Part shown: piece by piece, positions 9,202 through 18,794 of the stretch
Numbering within the stretch: the stretch's first letter is position 1
Layout: each line of letters opens with the position of its first letter
Assembly (NCBI RefSeq): GCF_004358425.1
Contig: NZ_CP037948.1
Span: forward strand, 2,046,001-2,110,000
Direction of reading: 5' to 3'
DNA length: 64,000 nt
Source of the DNA: Qipengyuania sediminis
GTDB taxonomy: Bacteria; Pseudomonadota; Alphaproteobacteria; Sphingomonadales; Sphingomonadaceae
Notes under the pieces: model-generated
What the model saw: the letters and a program-made list of their open reading frames with translations, nothing else
Database searches by the model: none
What the model was told of the DNA's origin: nothing
Program-made: the position numbers and the translations under genes

Positions 9202-9998
9202 GGCCTATCGGCCGGTGCGGAATACGCGGCCTCTTGCCTGCCGGCTCGCGCGCTCCATTCTGTCAGGTGCTCGGGAAAGTTCACCAAGACGCCCATGCCG
9301 CGCTTCTGGAATACGACCATGCTGCCCAGCGCGACCGCCGATGCGCCTGACTGGTCGACCGCTTCCATGATATCGGCGTCGCGTCCCGCGCCCCCGTGCG
9401 CGATCACGGGGATACCGACCGCGGCACTGACCGCGGCAATGAGGGGCTGGTCGAAGCCGGTCCAGGTCCCTTCGCGATCAATGGAGGTCAGCAGGATCTC
9501 CCCTGCCCCCGCGTCCGCCACCCGGCGGGCCCAGTCGACGGGCGGCACCCTCTGCGCCTGCCGTGCCGAGCGGGACCGGCACTGCCAGCGTCCTTGGGCT
9601 CCCGCGACGTCGATCGCCGCAATGACGCATTGGCTGCCGAAGGCGTTCGCGATTTCCGATATAAGCCCAGGCCGCTCATAAGCGGCGGTGCCGATGATGA
9701 TTTTCTCCATCCCCAGCCGAAGCACCCGCTCCGCCTCTTCGACGCGCGTGATGCCGCCGCCATAGGCCACCGGCATGAAGCATTCGTCGGCCAGCTCCTC
9801 GAGGACCTGAAAATCAGGCCCGCGCCCTTCCGTACTGGCCGCGATGTCGACGATGGCAAGTTCGTCAACTTCGCATTCGTTGAAGATACGGCAGGTGTTC
9901 GCCGGATCGCCGATATACTCGAACCGGCCGAACCGCCGCGTCTTCACGAGCGACCCATGGCGCAGCTGGAGGCAGGGAATGATCCGCGTCCGCAGCAT
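9198..9998 (-). CDS. hisF: HisF-like cyclase-fold subunit for sugar acetamidino formation (HisF2/PseA-associated type)
   Basis: A 266-residue (beta-alpha)8 barrel related to imidazole-glycerol-phosphate synthase subunit HisF. Histidine-pathway HisF begins IIPCLDV with a catalytic aspartate. Here the same strand reads RTRIIPCLQLRHGSLVKT, so that aspartate is glutamine, a change typical of the HisF copies in O-antigen loci. The second aspartate is kept (AAIDVAG). With HisH it should deliver glutamine-derived ammonia to WbpG, which turns an acetamido group into acetamidino on a UDP-sugar. The ATG lies two bases after the hisH stop; the longer open frame extends back into hisH. WbpG is encoded two genes further upstream. 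Function follows from family and context. Confidence 0.87.
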   Translation of the reverse strand: MLRTRIIPCLQLRHGSLVKTRRFGRFEYIGDPANTCRIFNECEVDELAIVDIAASTEGRGPDFQVLEELADECFMPVAYGGGITRVEEAERVLRLGMEKIIIGTAAYERPGLISEIANAFGSQCVIAAIDVAGAQGRWQCRSRSARQAQRVPPVDWARRVADAGAGEILLTSIDREGTWTGFDQPLIAAVSAAVGIPVIAHGGAGRDADIMEAVDQSGASAVALGSMVVFQKRGMGVLVNFPEHLTEWSARAGRQEAAYSAPADRP

Positions 9999-10000
9999 TC

Positions 10001-10624
10001 CTAGAGCGCTCCGAAGGCGGCGAGGAATGCCCTGCCGAAGCGATGGCTCTTTTCCGGATGGAACTGCGCGCCGTAGACGTTGCCGGCCATGATCCCGGCG
10101 TCGAAGGGCCCGCCGTAGCTGCACGTCAGCATCGAATGCGCATCGTCATCGACCGATACGCGGTAGCTATGGACGAAGTAGAAGCGGGTCTCACCCGAGA
10201 AGTGCGCGGTGAGGGGCGAAGGGTTGGTCGCCGCCACGAGATTCCAGCCCATGTGAGGCACCTTGAGACCGGTCCCTGCGGGGAAGCGGCGGGTCTCGGC
10301 CGCGATGTAACCGAGGCCCGGCCGGTTGCCTTCTTCGCTGCCCCTGGTCAGCAATTGCATGCCAAGGCAGATGCCGAGCGTGGGCACCCTTCGGTGCAGC
10401 ACCATCTCGTCAAGCATGTCGCGAAGCCCCGACGCCTCGAGGCGTTCGATCGCGCGATCAAAGGCGCCGACGCCGGGAAGGATCAGCTTGTCGCAGCGGG
10501 CCATGTCTTCGCGCATGCCAACGATGGCGGCGGGATGGCCGGCGCGGCGCAGCATGTTGCGGACAGAGCCCAAGTTGCCGACACCATAATCGATGATGCC
10601 GATGGGGTATCTTTCGCCGCTCAA
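10001..10624 (-). CDS. hisH: HisH-like glutamine amidotransferase subunit for sugar acetamidino formation
   Basis: A 207-residue class I glutamine amidotransferase that hydrolyses glutamine and passes ammonia to its HisF partner. Visible motifs are IIDYGVGNLGSVRNML at the N-terminus, the nucleophile elbow LGICLGMQLL (cysteine near residue 87) and the His/Glu pair in GAQFHPEKSH near the C-terminus. TTG at 10624 is the best start: it overlaps the preceding stop as TTGA and gives the usual HisH length. The open frame above it is unrelated sequence. Position between a wbpG-linked glycosyltransferase and hisF mirrors Pseudomonas B-band O-antigen loci, so it is assigned to nucleotide-sugar modification and not histidine synthesis. 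Confidence 0.87.
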   Translation of the reverse strand: MSGERYPIGIIDYGVGNLGSVRNMLRRAGHPAAIVGMREDMARCDKLILPGVGAFDRAIERLEASGLRDMLDEMVLHRRVPTLGICLGMQLLTRGSEEGNRPGLGYIAAETRRFPAGTGLKVPHMGWNLVAATNPSPLTAHFSGETRFYFVHSYRVSVDDDAHSMLTCSYGGPFDAGIMAGNVYGAQFHPEKSHRFGRAFLAAFGAL

Positions 10625-11829
10625 TGCGCCGCCTCCTGCCGCCGGCGCTGCGCTGCTTCGGCGAGCATTCCGAGGTAACGTGCGGCGAGGGCCTGTCCCT
10701 GGTAACGCTCGTACCAAGCGCGCGCGCACTCTCCCATGCGCCGAAGCGCCGCCCGGTCGTGCGTTAGCAACGCCCGAGCGATCTCTTCCGCGGAAGCGCA
10801 GTTCAGGAAGGGGGGGAGGGGCCGATCGGGCAAGGCATAGGCGCTTTCGTTTTCCAGGTAATGGAGCATGGGCACCCCCTTCGAAAGAAATTCCCACCCC
10901 GCTCCGCCCCACAGCATTCCTGCAAACTCGCTGCCGCCGACGTGCGCATGATCGAGCAGCCGCATGATCTGAAGCCTTGTCATCAAGGGCAGCCAGATGA
11001 TTTGATCGGCAATCCCCAGCTGCCCGATCAGCGCCTTCGAGGCGGCGACGTCAGGCCCATACTCAACCATGACAAGTAGCGCGGCGCGATCGCCGGTGCT
11101 GCCCACATAGCGCGCGAAACCTTCGATGAGCCATTGATTGCGCTTGCCGACCCCCCCCATGAACCGCGCGACCGGCAGCGTTTTCCAGAAATGGGAGACG
11201 TGGCTGAACACAGCCAGGCTTGCGCGGTCCATGCGCTCGGCCGCCTGCTGCAACTCGGCGGGCATTACGGGCTCTGATGCACTCGTTTCCGCATAGAGCA
11301 TCGGAATGAACATATCGACAGTGGGGACCTGCAAACGACGGAAGGTGCCCAGCGAATGCTCGTGCCGGTTGGCGGTCACGATTGCATCGACGCCGTCCCT
11401 CAAGGCATGTTCCATCGCTCGCTTGCGCAGGGCGGTATAGGTCGAAGCCAGGGGCTTGCGCCATTTCCATTCGTGTTCGACGATGAATTCGCCGCCATCG
11501 CAATAGGGGACGAACATATCGAGGCGGCGGCCGATCCGCTGGCACAGGACGGGCGCGATGCCGTTGCCCAGCAAGGCCTCGAAATCACCGAGACGGCGAG
11601 CGAGCGGACCGAGGTCGCGATAAAAGACGTCGCGCCCCCCGTTCGAAACGCCGAGCTGATGCACGAAGGGCCGCCACCGGTCCCACATGGCCGTGTCGCA
11701 CTGCGGCAGGAAATGGTCGTGCTCGTTGGCATACAGGAACAGATGCGCGTCGGCGCCCAGATCGCGCAAATGGCGCATCAGGGCGAAGTGATTGTTATTC
11801 ATATTCCCGATAAGCGCGATGCGCGTCAT
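10621..11829 (-). CDS. Glycosyltransferase (GT4-like), next to wbpG
   Basis: A 402-residue protein beginning MTRIALIGNMNNNHFALMRH, with a C-terminal half resembling GT-B transferases: AALLVMVEYGPDVAASKALI, then GGAGWEFLSKGVPMLHYLE and a terminal REGY-like helical tail. It should transfer a sugar to the lipid-linked intermediate in the cytosol. The ATG overlaps the wbpG stop by four bases (ATGA), and hisH starts within its own stop codon, so wbpG, this gene, hisH and hisF form a tightly coupled group. In Pseudomonas the transferase WbpH is likewise adjacent to WbpG, which suggests transfer of the acetamidino sugar itself. The donor is inference; divergence from textbook GT4 proteins makes the family call moderate. 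Confidence 0.72.
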   Translation of the reverse strand: MTRIALIGNMNNNHFALMRHLRDLGADAHLFLYANEHDHFLPQCDTAMWDRWRPFVHQLGVSNGGRDVFYRDLGPLARRLGDFEALLGNGIAPVLCQRIGRRLDMFVPYCDGGEFIVEHEWKWRKPLASTYTALRKRAMEHALRDGVDAIVTANRHEHSLGTFRRLQVPTVDMFIPMLYAETSASEPVMPAELQQAAERMDRASLAVFSHVSHFWKTLPVARFMGGVGKRNQWLIEGFARYVGSTGDRAALLVMVEYGPDVAASKALIGQLGIADQIIWLPLMTRLQIMRLLDHAHVGGSEFAGMLWGGAGWEFLSKGVPMLHYLENESAYALPDRPLPPFLNCASAEEIARALLTHDRAALRRMGECARAWYERYQGQALAARYLGMLAEAAQRRRQEAAH

Positions 11830-13019
11830 CGCGGGTCCTCGTCGCTCGGCGTCGCGAAACAATATTTGAGGTAAAAGCTCATCGGCACGAGCTCGGCCCT
11901 GGCCAAGGCATAGAACAGCGGCCGCAAACGTTCGAACCGGCGTTTGTAGGTCGGGTAATCACGCCAGTTTTTCGGCGTCGCGGCCATGATCGCGTCATAC
12001 TCGGACTCACTGAACCCCAGCCGTTTGCGCACATAGCTTACGAGTTCTTCTTCCACCTTCGGCGGCTCGCTATAGGCGGCCCAGGCGGTCTGGCGGTCCA
12101 TCTTGCCGTTGCGGACCAGAGCGGCGAGCGTGTTGTTGCGAAAATCTGTCCCGAATTTCTGCGGCGCATAGACCCCATGGAAATAGGCGGTCATTCGATT
12201 TTCAAGGTGATGACCGCCGTAATATTCCCACCCATACTCTCTTTCCAGAAAGGCGCGGGCATCTTCTTTCGAGTAGTCGAGATACCAGAACGGCCTGATC
12301 TTTTTTATCCTGGCAATGCAGGACCAATAGATGAACCGTTCAAAGGTCATCAATGGATAGGTTTCCATTTTTCGCTGACCGAACCTGCGATGGATGGACT
12401 GGATATAGCGCCCATCGAAATAGTTCTTGCCCAAAGGGGATATCCCTTCGGTCACGAAACTATGGCCTTCCAAGATATACTTTACTTTATGCCGATGCGC
12501 AGCGCGATACATGACTTCGGCCAGCGCGAGATCGGTGGAAGCTTCGATCTCCGGCACCCCCGCAAGCATGAAGGCGCGAAAGATATCGTCGACCTCCTTG
12601 TTGTTGACCACCCAGGTGAAGAGATCGATATCGAGATGCTTGAGGACGCGGTGGATATTGAGCGTCGCGATCGAGCCGTTCCACGTGTTGTCGTAATGGA
12701 CCGCCAGCGGACGCAGGCCATATTGCCTGGCCAGATAGAGCATGTAACTTGAATCGGTGCCGCCGGAGACGCCGATGACGCAATCGTAGGGCTTGCCGTG
12801 GCCTTCGCGCTTGATGTCCTCGACGGTCTGTTCGAGCTTGCGCACGCCCTTGGCTTGCCCGGTGCCGTATTCCTCAACCAGATCGTCGACCTGGTGACAG
12901 TAGTTGCAGACCCCGGCCTCGTCGAAGCCGATGGCAGGCACGCGCTCGTCATAGATACACCGGGTGCAGACCCGGTAGTTGGTCGGCAGGTCCTGGCCCG
13001 TTACGGGGGTCGGCGGCAT
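11826..13019 (-). CDS. wbpG: N-acetyl sugar amidotransferase, WbpG/PseA family
   Basis: A 397-residue ATP-dependent enzyme that, with HisH/HisF-supplied ammonia, converts an N-acetyl group of an activated sugar to acetamidino. The N-terminal metal-binding cysteines are in CTRCIYD and CNYCHQ. The PP-loop is GVSGGTDSSYML (about 81 to 92), and the ATP/substrate region contains HYDNTWNGSIATLNI and YILEGHSFVTEG. The C-terminal half is the long extension characteristic of this family. Its ATG shares a base with the acyltransferase stop (TGATG). With the WbpB/D/E/I set in this locus the likely product is UDP-2-acetamido-3-acetamidino-mannuronic acid. The family is certain; the exact sugar is inferred. 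Confidence 0.92.
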   Translation of the reverse strand: MPPTPVTGQDLPTNYRVCTRCIYDERVPAIGFDEAGVCNYCHQVDDLVEEYGTGQAKGVRKLEQTVEDIKREGHGKPYDCVIGVSGGTDSSYMLYLARQYGLRPLAVHYDNTWNGSIATLNIHRVLKHLDIDLFTWVVNNKEVDDIFRAFMLAGVPEIEASTDLALAEVMYRAAHRHKVKYILEGHSFVTEGISPLGKNYFDGRYIQSIHRRFGQRKMETYPLMTFERFIYWSCIARIKKIRPFWYLDYSKEDARAFLEREYGWEYYGGHHLENRMTAYFHGVYAPQKFGTDFRNNTLAALVRNGKMDRQTAWAAYSEPPKVEEELVSYVRKRLGFSESEYDAIMAATPKNWRDYPTYKRRFERLRPLFYALARAELVPMSFYLKYCFATPSDEDPR

Positions 13020-13534
13020 CAGGATCTGCCCGCGCCCAACGGCCGGGCAGGCGTTCCGCCAACCCGGGCGCCCGGATCGACATCGCTAAGGACCAGCGAG
13101 TTGGCTCCGATCACCGCACCATCGCCGACCGTGACCCCTTTGGCGATCACGGCATTGGGACCCACATAACAATGGTGTCCGATCCTCGTGGGAGCGTACT
13201 CGTAAGGTTCTGCGCCGCCGCTCGTGGCCCAGCGCACCGTATCGTGAGAATAGATCTGCACGCCGGCGGAAATCGAACAGGTATCGCCGATGGTCAGCCC
13301 ACCGGACCCGTCGAGTACGACGAACGGGCCGATCCAGGTGTCTTTTCCGACGCGCACCTCGCCAAAAACATAGGCGGTATCGTAGATCGAAGTCCCCTCG
13401 CCGAAGCCAAGCGCGCGTGCCTTGTCCCAGCGGTCCACGACATAATCGCCCAAGGGCAGCGTGCGGGTATAGGCTTCGTGAATGGCCTGGCGCCGCTGCG
13501 TCCAAAAGGCGCGAAGCTCATCCCATAAGCTCAC
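13019..13534 (-). CDS. Left-handed beta-helix acyltransferase (hexapeptide repeat)
   Basis: A 171-residue protein with irregular hexapeptide repeats from about residue 45 onward ([18 protein letters not shown], then [15 protein letters not shown] and [14 protein letters not shown]), the fold of WbbJ/LacA-type O- or N-acetyltransferases. The histidine in IYSHDTV fits the catalytic base of the family. It should acetylate a sugar using acetyl-CoA in the cytosol. The ATG overlaps the upstream asparagine-synthase stop by four bases, and its stop overlaps wbpG by one. The acceptor is unknown; the amino sugar made by the upstream DegT aminotransferase is one option. Confidence 0.82.
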   Translation of the reverse strand: MSLWDELRAFWTQRRQAIHEAYTRTLPLGDYVVDRWDKARALGFGEGTSIYDTAYVFGEVRVGKDTWIGPFVVLDGSGGLTIGDTCSISAGVQIYSHDTVRWATSGGAEPYEYAPTRIGHHCYVGPNAVIAKGVTVGDGAVIGANSLVLSDVDPGARVGGTPARPLGAGRS

Positions 13535-15405
13535 AGCGTCTGCTCCATCCAGGAGTCGACATTGAGCAGCGACCAGATGAAGAGGCGGCGGTTCTCCGCG
13601 CCGTCGAGATGACGCTGCACGATGCGGTGCACAGTGGTGCGGTCGAGAACATCGTAGATCGGCGAATTGCCGGTCAGGAGCTTGCGGCGCACGAAGCCGA
13701 TGCTGTCGCCGCGAAACCAGCTCGCATCCGGCGCCGAGAAACCCTGCTTGATGCCGCCGGTTATGTCCTGGGGAATATAGTTCGCCATGACATCGCGCAG
13801 GATCTGCTTGCCGTCCCGCGTCTTGGCGAAATAGCTGTTCTGCTTGTTGGCAGGTTCGTTCTCGTCGATGCGCACTACATCGGCCAGGTTGTTTAGCTTG
13901 AGCGCGACCGGGCAGCGCATGGCGAAATCGACAAGATCGTTGTCCATGAAAGGAACGCGGCTTTCAAGGCCGTGCGCCATCGAAAGCTTGTCCTCGACCA
14001 CGAACAACCCGTGCAGGAACGTCTTCGCCTCGAAATAAAGCGAATGATTGATGAAGTCTTCGGGCCGTTCCAGCTCGTTGTCGTGATGTTCGAACACGGT
14101 TCTGAAGATCGACTTTGGATCGACATCCCGCGCGGTGTCGGCGATCGGGGCGAACAAAGACGCGCGGTCGGCATGGTCGATCAGGCGATGCCAGAAGCCG
14201 TAGTAGTTTTCGACGTATTGGTCGAAGCCGATGCAATTGACGGCACGATAATAGCGCCAGGGATACCCGCCGAAAAGCTCGTCGCCGCCGGCGCCCGACA
14301 GCACCACCTTGACGAATTTGCTGGCGAGCTTGGCGGCGTAGTAATTGGGGTAGCTCTGCCCGACCCGTGGCTCTTCGATATGACGGGCGAGCGCAGGGAG
14401 GCAGCGTTCCATATCGCCGGCCTTGAGCACCATCTCGTAGTGTTCGGTACGGAAGAGCGCGCTCATCGCCTCGGCCTTGACCCGCTCGTCAAAACCCAGC
14501 TCCAGGCCAGAGGCTGACGAGATGTCGAAGCCGCAGGTGAAGCTCTTCATGTTGGGGAACTCGCGGGCACCGAGCGCGGTCAGCGTTCCCGAGTCCATCC
14601 CTCCCGAAAGGTAGGAGCCTAGCTCGACGTCGGCCATCAATTGACGCGACACCGCTTGACGGAGCAGCCGGTCGAGCTCTTCGCGATACTCGCGGGGATC
14701 GGCGGGGTGGTCGGGTTCGCGGAAGCGATAATCCCAATAGCGGCGCTGCACCGGTTCACGCATCGCGCCCGGCTCGACCGTGGCGACTGTCGCCGCCGGC
14801 AGGATGCGCACGCTATCGAGCAAGGTGCGATCGGTGAAGATGTTCTGAAAGGTGAAATATTCCACCAGCGCCCGCCGGTCGAGCGTGCGCCGCGCGGCGG
14901 GGTGGGCGAGGATCGCCTTTTGCTCGGACCCGAACAGCAAAGTATTGCCGAAGATCGCCCAATAGAGCGGTTTGATGCCATAGCGATCGCGCGCGAGCAT
15001 CAATCTTCGTTCGGTGCGGTCCCACAGGGCGAAGGCGAACATCCCGTTGAAGCGTTCGAGCGCTTTTTCGCCCCAGGCGTGGAGGGCGTTGAGGACGACC
15101 TCGCTGTCGGTGTCGGAGCGGAAGCCGTAGCCCAGCGCCTCGAGCTCGGCGCGCAGCTCGCGGTGATTGTAGACCTCGCCGTTGTAGGTCAGCACCAGAC
15201 GCCCGTCGCGGCTGACCATCGGCTGTCGTCCCAGCTCGCTGAGATCGATGATGGCCAGGCGGCGGTGGCCGAAGGCAACCGGGCCTTCCACCCACTGCCC
15301 CTCGCCGTCGGGCCCACGATGGCGGACGGCGTCGGCCATGGCGCGCACATGGACGGGCGATGCCGCCTCTCCATCGAGATGGAGGATGCCCGCTATGCCA
15401 CACAT
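13531..15405 (-). CDS. asnB: Asparagine synthase (glutamine-hydrolysing)-like amidotransferase, copy 1
   Basis: A 624-residue two-domain enzyme. The N-terminal Ntn glutaminase starts MCGIAGIL with the catalytic Cys2 intact, plus [17 protein letters not shown] and [10 protein letters not shown]. The synthase domain has the PP-loop [11 protein letters not shown] (about 258 to 268), where a glycine replaces the serine usual in SGGxDSS. In polysaccharide loci such proteins (for example WbpS) are thought to amidate the carboxyl of a uronic acid by adenylation and ammonia transfer. It is the last of four related genes in transcription order here and is coupled (ATGA) to the acyltransferase. A true asparagine biosynthetic role is less likely given the setting. 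Confidence 0.88.
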   Translation of the reverse strand: MCGIAGILHLDGEAASPVHVRAMADAVRHRGPDGEGQWVEGPVAFGHRRLAIIDLSELGRQPMVSRDGRLVLTYNGEVYNHRELRAELEALGYGFRSDTDSEVVLNALHAWGEKALERFNGMFAFALWDRTERRLMLARDRYGIKPLYWAIFGNTLLFGSEQKAILAHPAARRTLDRRALVEYFTFQNIFTDRTLLDSVRILPAATVATVEPGAMREPVQRRYWDYRFREPDHPADPREYREELDRLLRQAVSRQLMADVELGSYLSGGMDSGTLTALGAREFPNMKSFTCGFDISSASGLELGFDERVKAEAMSALFRTEHYEMVLKAGDMERCLPALARHIEEPRVGQSYPNYYAAKLASKFVKVVLSGAGGDELFGGYPWRYYRAVNCIGFDQYVENYYGFWHRLIDHADRASLFAPIADTARDVDPKSIFRTVFEHHDNELERPEDFINHSLYFEAKTFLHGLFVVEDKLSMAHGLESRVPFMDNDLVDFAMRCPVALKLNNLADVVRIDENEPANKQNSYFAKTRDGKQILRDVMANYIPQDITGGIKQGFSAPDASWFRGDSIGFVRRKLLTGNSPIYDVLDRTTVHRIVQRHLDGAENRRLFIWSLLNVDSWMEQTL

Positions 15406-15513
15406 GGTGAATGAAGCCTCCCGCGGCCGAAAGCGCGCCGCTTCGAGTGCCTTAGCAAATCCCGCATCGCATCCAACCCTGCCGGTGAGCGCGCGGCACC
15501 GGTACGGGGGCGG

Positions 15514-16665
15514 TCAGCGACCGATCGAATGCAGGGCTTCGACGACATAGTCGTAATCGTCGTCGTCCATGCGGTTGTGAAGCGGGATCGCCATCGAATT
15601 GCGGTCGCTGTCGCGCGCGCCGGGAAAGGCGTCGGCCTCGATTCCATAGCGCTCGCGATAATAGCCGAGCATGTGGACCGCATGGGTACCCGGCCGGGTG
15701 GCGACGCCCAGGTTCTTCAGCCGATCCATGATCTCGTTCCGGGCAAAGGGCGCAAGCTCGGGATCGACATAGGTGACGTAGGATTGCCAGGCATGGCTTG
15801 CCCATTCCGGGACTCTGGGGGTGCGCAGCCAGGCGATGTCCGCCAGCTGCTCGGCGAACCAAGCTGCCCGGCGATCGCGCTCGGCGATAAAGCCGTCCAG
15901 CTTCTTGAGTTGCTCGACGCCGACAGCGCCCTGGAGGTCGGTCATCCGATAATTGTAACCGCACAGGTCGAAATCGGGGAGGATATAGGGCCGTGCGCCG
16001 TGATGACGCTGCTCCTCCGATATGCTCGCGCCATGGTTGCGCAGGCGGTCCGCCGTCTCTGCGAAAGTAGCGTTATCGGTCGTGAGCATACCCCCTTCGC
16101 CGGTCGTGACCGACTTGCGGGGGTGGAAAGAGAAGGCCGCCATATCGCCGAGCGCCCCGGCGGGGGTCCCCCGGTAGGCGGCGCCCGCTGCGCAGGCCGC
16201 ATCCTCGATCACGATCACGTCGTCGGGCACGGCCGCGCGCACGCCGTCCATGTCGGCGGGCATCCCGAACAGGTGGACCGGAATGATGGCTTTGGTGCGA
16301 TCGCTGAGCTTGTCTGCGATCTGCGTGGGATCGATGTTGAAATCTCGCGTCGAGACATCGCAGAACACCGGGGTCGCGCCGCAATGCACGACCACGTTGG
16401 CGGTGGACACCCAGGTAAAGGCAGGCACGATGACCTCGTCTCCGGGGCCGACCCCCGCGGCGACCAGGGCAAGATGCGTCGCCGTGGTGCAGCTGGTGGT
16501 CGCCAGCGCATGGGCGACGCGATGGCGGGCGGCGAACATCCGCTCGAATTCCGCGACCTTGGGGCCTTGCGTGAGCCAGCCGCTCTCAAGCGGTTCGAGA
16601 ACCGCGCGACGTTCCTCCTCCCCGATCATGGGCAAGGCGATATGGACGGTGCGGGTGGCTTGCAT
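15514..16665 (-). CDS. DegT/DnrJ/EryC1/StrS-family sugar aminotransferase (perosamine-synthase-like)
   Basis: A 383-residue PLP enzyme that transfers an amino group from glutamate to a keto-sugar nucleotide. It opens with IALPMIGEEERRAVLEPLES, contains PAFTWVSTANVV, the PLP-contacting DAACAAGA, and the Schiff-base lysine in SFHPRKSVTTGEGGML. The spelling matches 4-amino-sugar (perosamine/UDP-4-amino) synthases more than the WbpE clade. No 4,6-dehydratase that would make its 4-keto substrate is in this window. The epimerase-like SDR gene is 24 bases upstream, and 108 bases without a gene follow before the asparagine synthase. The exact substrate is not deducible. Confidence 0.87.
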   Translation of the reverse strand: MQATRTVHIALPMIGEEERRAVLEPLESGWLTQGPKVAEFERMFAARHRVAHALATTSCTTATHLALVAAGVGPGDEVIVPAFTWVSTANVVVHCGATPVFCDVSTRDFNIDPTQIADKLSDRTKAIIPVHLFGMPADMDGVRAAVPDDVIVIEDAACAAGAAYRGTPAGALGDMAAFSFHPRKSVTTGEGGMLTTDNATFAETADRLRNHGASISEEQRHHGARPYILPDFDLCGYNYRMTDLQGAVGVEQLKKLDGFIAERDRRAAWFAEQLADIAWLRTPRVPEWASHAWQSYVTYVDPELAPFARNEIMDRLKNLGVATRPGTHAVHMLGYYRERYGIEADAFPGARDSDRNSMAIPLHNRMDDDDYDYVVEALHSIGR

Positions 16666-16689
16666 CAGATATGCTTTCGCTGAAAGGGT

Positions 16690-17685
16690 TTAGCCGCGGC
16701 TCTTGGACCGCCGCTCGGCGACCGCTTCCTTATGGCTGGCACGCCAGTCGATCAGCCTTCGCAAGCCCTCGTCGAGATCGATCTCGGCGGTGAAGCCGAT
16801 CTCGCGCGCGGCCTTGGCCGGATCGCCGATACGATTGCGGACCAGCGTGGCCTGGCTGCGCGGAGCGTAATTGACGGGTTGGTTCGAGCCCGTAAGCGCG
16901 AGCAGCTTTTCAGCAACCTCCTTCAGGCTGGTGCGCTTGCCGGTGCCGACGTTATAAAACTCGCCCGATGCCGATGCGGACATCGCTTTGACATTGGCAA
17001 GGGCGCAATCCTCCACCGCCACGAAGTCGAAAGCCTCCGACCCGTCGCCCATCACGGTGGGGCCTTCCCCCCGGTCGATCGCGTCGAGCATCTTCATGAT
17101 CACGGCGATATAGGCACCGTGATAATCCTGCCGCGGGCCATAGACGTTCATGTAGCGAAGGCCCACGAAATCGAGCCCGTAGCGGTGATGGAACGCAGTC
17201 GCCATGGCTTCGCCTGCGATCTTGGTCGCGCCATAGAAGTTCTTGTTCAGGAACGGATGGTCCTCGCCCATAGGCTCGCTGACGGCATCGCCATAGACGC
17301 TGGCGGAGGAGGAATAGACCAGGCGCGACACCTGCTGCGCAACGCAGGCCTGAAGGACGTTGAAGGTCCCTTCGATATTCACCTTGAAAGCGCTTTGCGG
17401 ATATTCGTGACACTGCAGCAGCCACAAGGCCGCAAAGTGGAAGACGCCGCTGGCACCTTCGAATGCACTGCCGAGAATATCCGGCTGCGTGATGTCGCCG
17501 CCGACATCATAGATGCGGACGCGCGGATCGCGCAGCGCCTGCTCCAGATTGCCCTGGCTGCCGCGCGCGAAATTGTCGTAGATCACGACCTCGCCGACAT
17601 CCTGCTGGATCAGCCGATCGACCGTATGCGAGCCGATGAGCCCGGCGCCACCGACGACCACCAGCTTCTTTCCCCTGACGTCCAT
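16690..17685 (-). CDS. NAD-dependent epimerase/dehydratase (extended SDR, nucleotide-sugar 4-epimerase-like)
   Basis: A 331-residue SDR enzyme. The N-terminus [20 protein letters not shown] carries the GxxGxxG NAD loop. The catalytic triad is visible as SSSASVYG and YGATK (Tyr and Lys three residues apart), and RYMNVYGPRQ and FVAVEDCA are substrate-side family motifs. It probably acts on a UDP- or GDP-sugar for the repeat unit; a 4-epimerase is the simplest reading, but related SDRs are dehydratases or reductases. The start is set by the one-base overlap with the WbpE stop (TAATG). The open frame above that ATG is the wbpE gene in another frame. It could feed the DegT aminotransferase immediately downstream. 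Confidence 0.85.
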   Translation of the reverse strand: MDVRGKKLVVVGGAGLIGSHTVDRLIQQDVGEVVIYDNFARGSQGNLEQALRDPRVRIYDVGGDITQPDILGSAFEGASGVFHFAALWLLQCHEYPQSAFKVNIEGTFNVLQACVAQQVSRLVYSSSASVYGDAVSEPMGEDHPFLNKNFYGATKIAGEAMATAFHHRYGLDFVGLRYMNVYGPRQDYHGAYIAVIMKMLDAIDRGEGPTVMGDGSEAFDFVAVEDCALANVKAMSASASGEFYNVGTGKRTSLKEVAEKLLALTGSNQPVNYAPRSQATLVRNRIGDPAKAAREIGFTAEIDLDEGLRRLIDWRASHKEAVAERRSKSRG

Positions 17686-18794
17686 TAGCTTTGCAAGGTC
17701 CTCTTGATCGTAGCGATGATCCGCATCTGATCCTGCATAGAAAGATCCGCGCTCATCGGCAGGCTCATGACGGTGCCGGCAAGCACGCGAGCGTTGGGTG
17801 TGGCGCCGCCGCGAGCAAGATCGCGATAGGCAGGTTGGTCGTTCAGCGGCACGGGATAGTGGACGGCGGTGGGAATGCCTTCGGCCTGAAGCGCCGCCGC
17901 CAGACCATCGCGATCGGTAACGCGCACGGTGTATTGGGCCCATACGCTGGTACGATCGGTCGCGACCTCGATCAATCGAAGCGCCGGATCGAGCCCCGAC
18001 AGGCCATCGCAATAACGCTGCGCGACCTCGGCCCTGAGATCCAACTCCTCGCCAAAGCGAGTCATCTTGGCCAGCACAACTGCGCATTGCAGCGTGTCCA
18101 TCCGTCCGCCGACGCCGATGCGGGTGTGGACATAGCGCTTGCTCTGCCCGTGCACGCGGATTTCCCGCATCGCCTGTGCAAGTTCGGGGTCCGACGTGAA
18201 GATGGCACCGCCATCGCCATAACAACCCAGCGGCTTCGAGGGAAAAAAGCTGGTCGTCGCCAGGCGCGAGAGGCCGCAGCTTCTCACTCCGCCCTGCTCC
18301 GCCCCGAAGCTCTGCGCTGCATCTTCGATTACGGTCAGCCCGTGTGCGTCAGCGATCCGTTCGATCGCGACCATGTCGCTCGGCTGGCCGTAAAGGCTGA
18401 CCGGAATGATAGCCTTGGTCCGCGCGGTGATCGCAGCTTCGATCAGCCGTTCATCGATGTTCGCGTCTTCAAGCCGCACATCGACGAAGACCGGCGTCGC
18501 GCCCAGGAGCGCGATCATCTCGCCCGTGGCAACGAAAGTGAAGGGGGTGGTGATGACCTCGTCGCCCGGCCCGATGCCGAGGGCCATCAGCGCGATGAGC
18601 AGCGCCTCCGTCCCGCTGGCGCAGCTGATGCATTCGCGCCCTTCGCCCACGAACTCCGCGAGCGCAGCCTCCATTTCGGCGACTTCCGGGCCCATGATGA
18701 ACTGGCCATGCGCCAGCACCCTGTCCATACGCGTGCGAACGTCGGGCTCGATCGCGGCAAACTGAGCGGCGAGATCGATAAAGGGGATGGTCAT
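17685..18794 (-). CDS. wbpE: UDP-2-acetamido-2-deoxy-3-oxo-D-glucuronate aminotransferase (WbpE)
   Basis: A 369-residue PLP aminotransferase. It follows Pseudomonas WbpE closely along the chain: [70 protein letters not shown] and the PLP-lysine segment [15 protein letters not shown]. WbpE uses glutamate to aminate the 3-keto group made by WbpB, giving UDP-GlcNAc(3NH2)A and 2-oxoglutarate. It overlaps WbpD by four bases upstream and the SDR epimerase by one base downstream. wbpI, wbpB, wbpD and wbpE are consecutive, which supports the assignment strongly. Confidence 0.93.
   Translation of the reverse strand: MTIPFIDLAAQFAAIEPDVRTRMDRVLAHGQFIMGPEVAEMEAALAEFVGEGRECISCASGTEALLIALMALGIGPGDEVITTPFTFVATGEMIALLGATPVFVDVRLEDANIDERLIEAAITARTKAIIPVSLYGQPSDMVAIERIADAHGLTVIEDAAQSFGAEQGGVRSCGLSRLATTSFFPSKPLGCYGDGGAIFTSDPELAQAMREIRVHGQSKRYVHTRIGVGGRMDTLQCAVVLAKMTRFGEELDLRAEVAQRYCDGLSGLDPALRLIEVATDRTSVWAQYTVRVTDRDGLAAALQAEGIPTAVHYPVPLNDQPAYRDLARGGATPNARVLAGTVMSLPMSADLSMQDQMRIIATIKRTLQS

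Noticed and set aside
9198..10624. hisH/hisF as histidine biosynthesis genes
   Set aside because: They are inside a polysaccharide operon beside wbpG, HisF lacks the first catalytic aspartate, and no other his gene is near.
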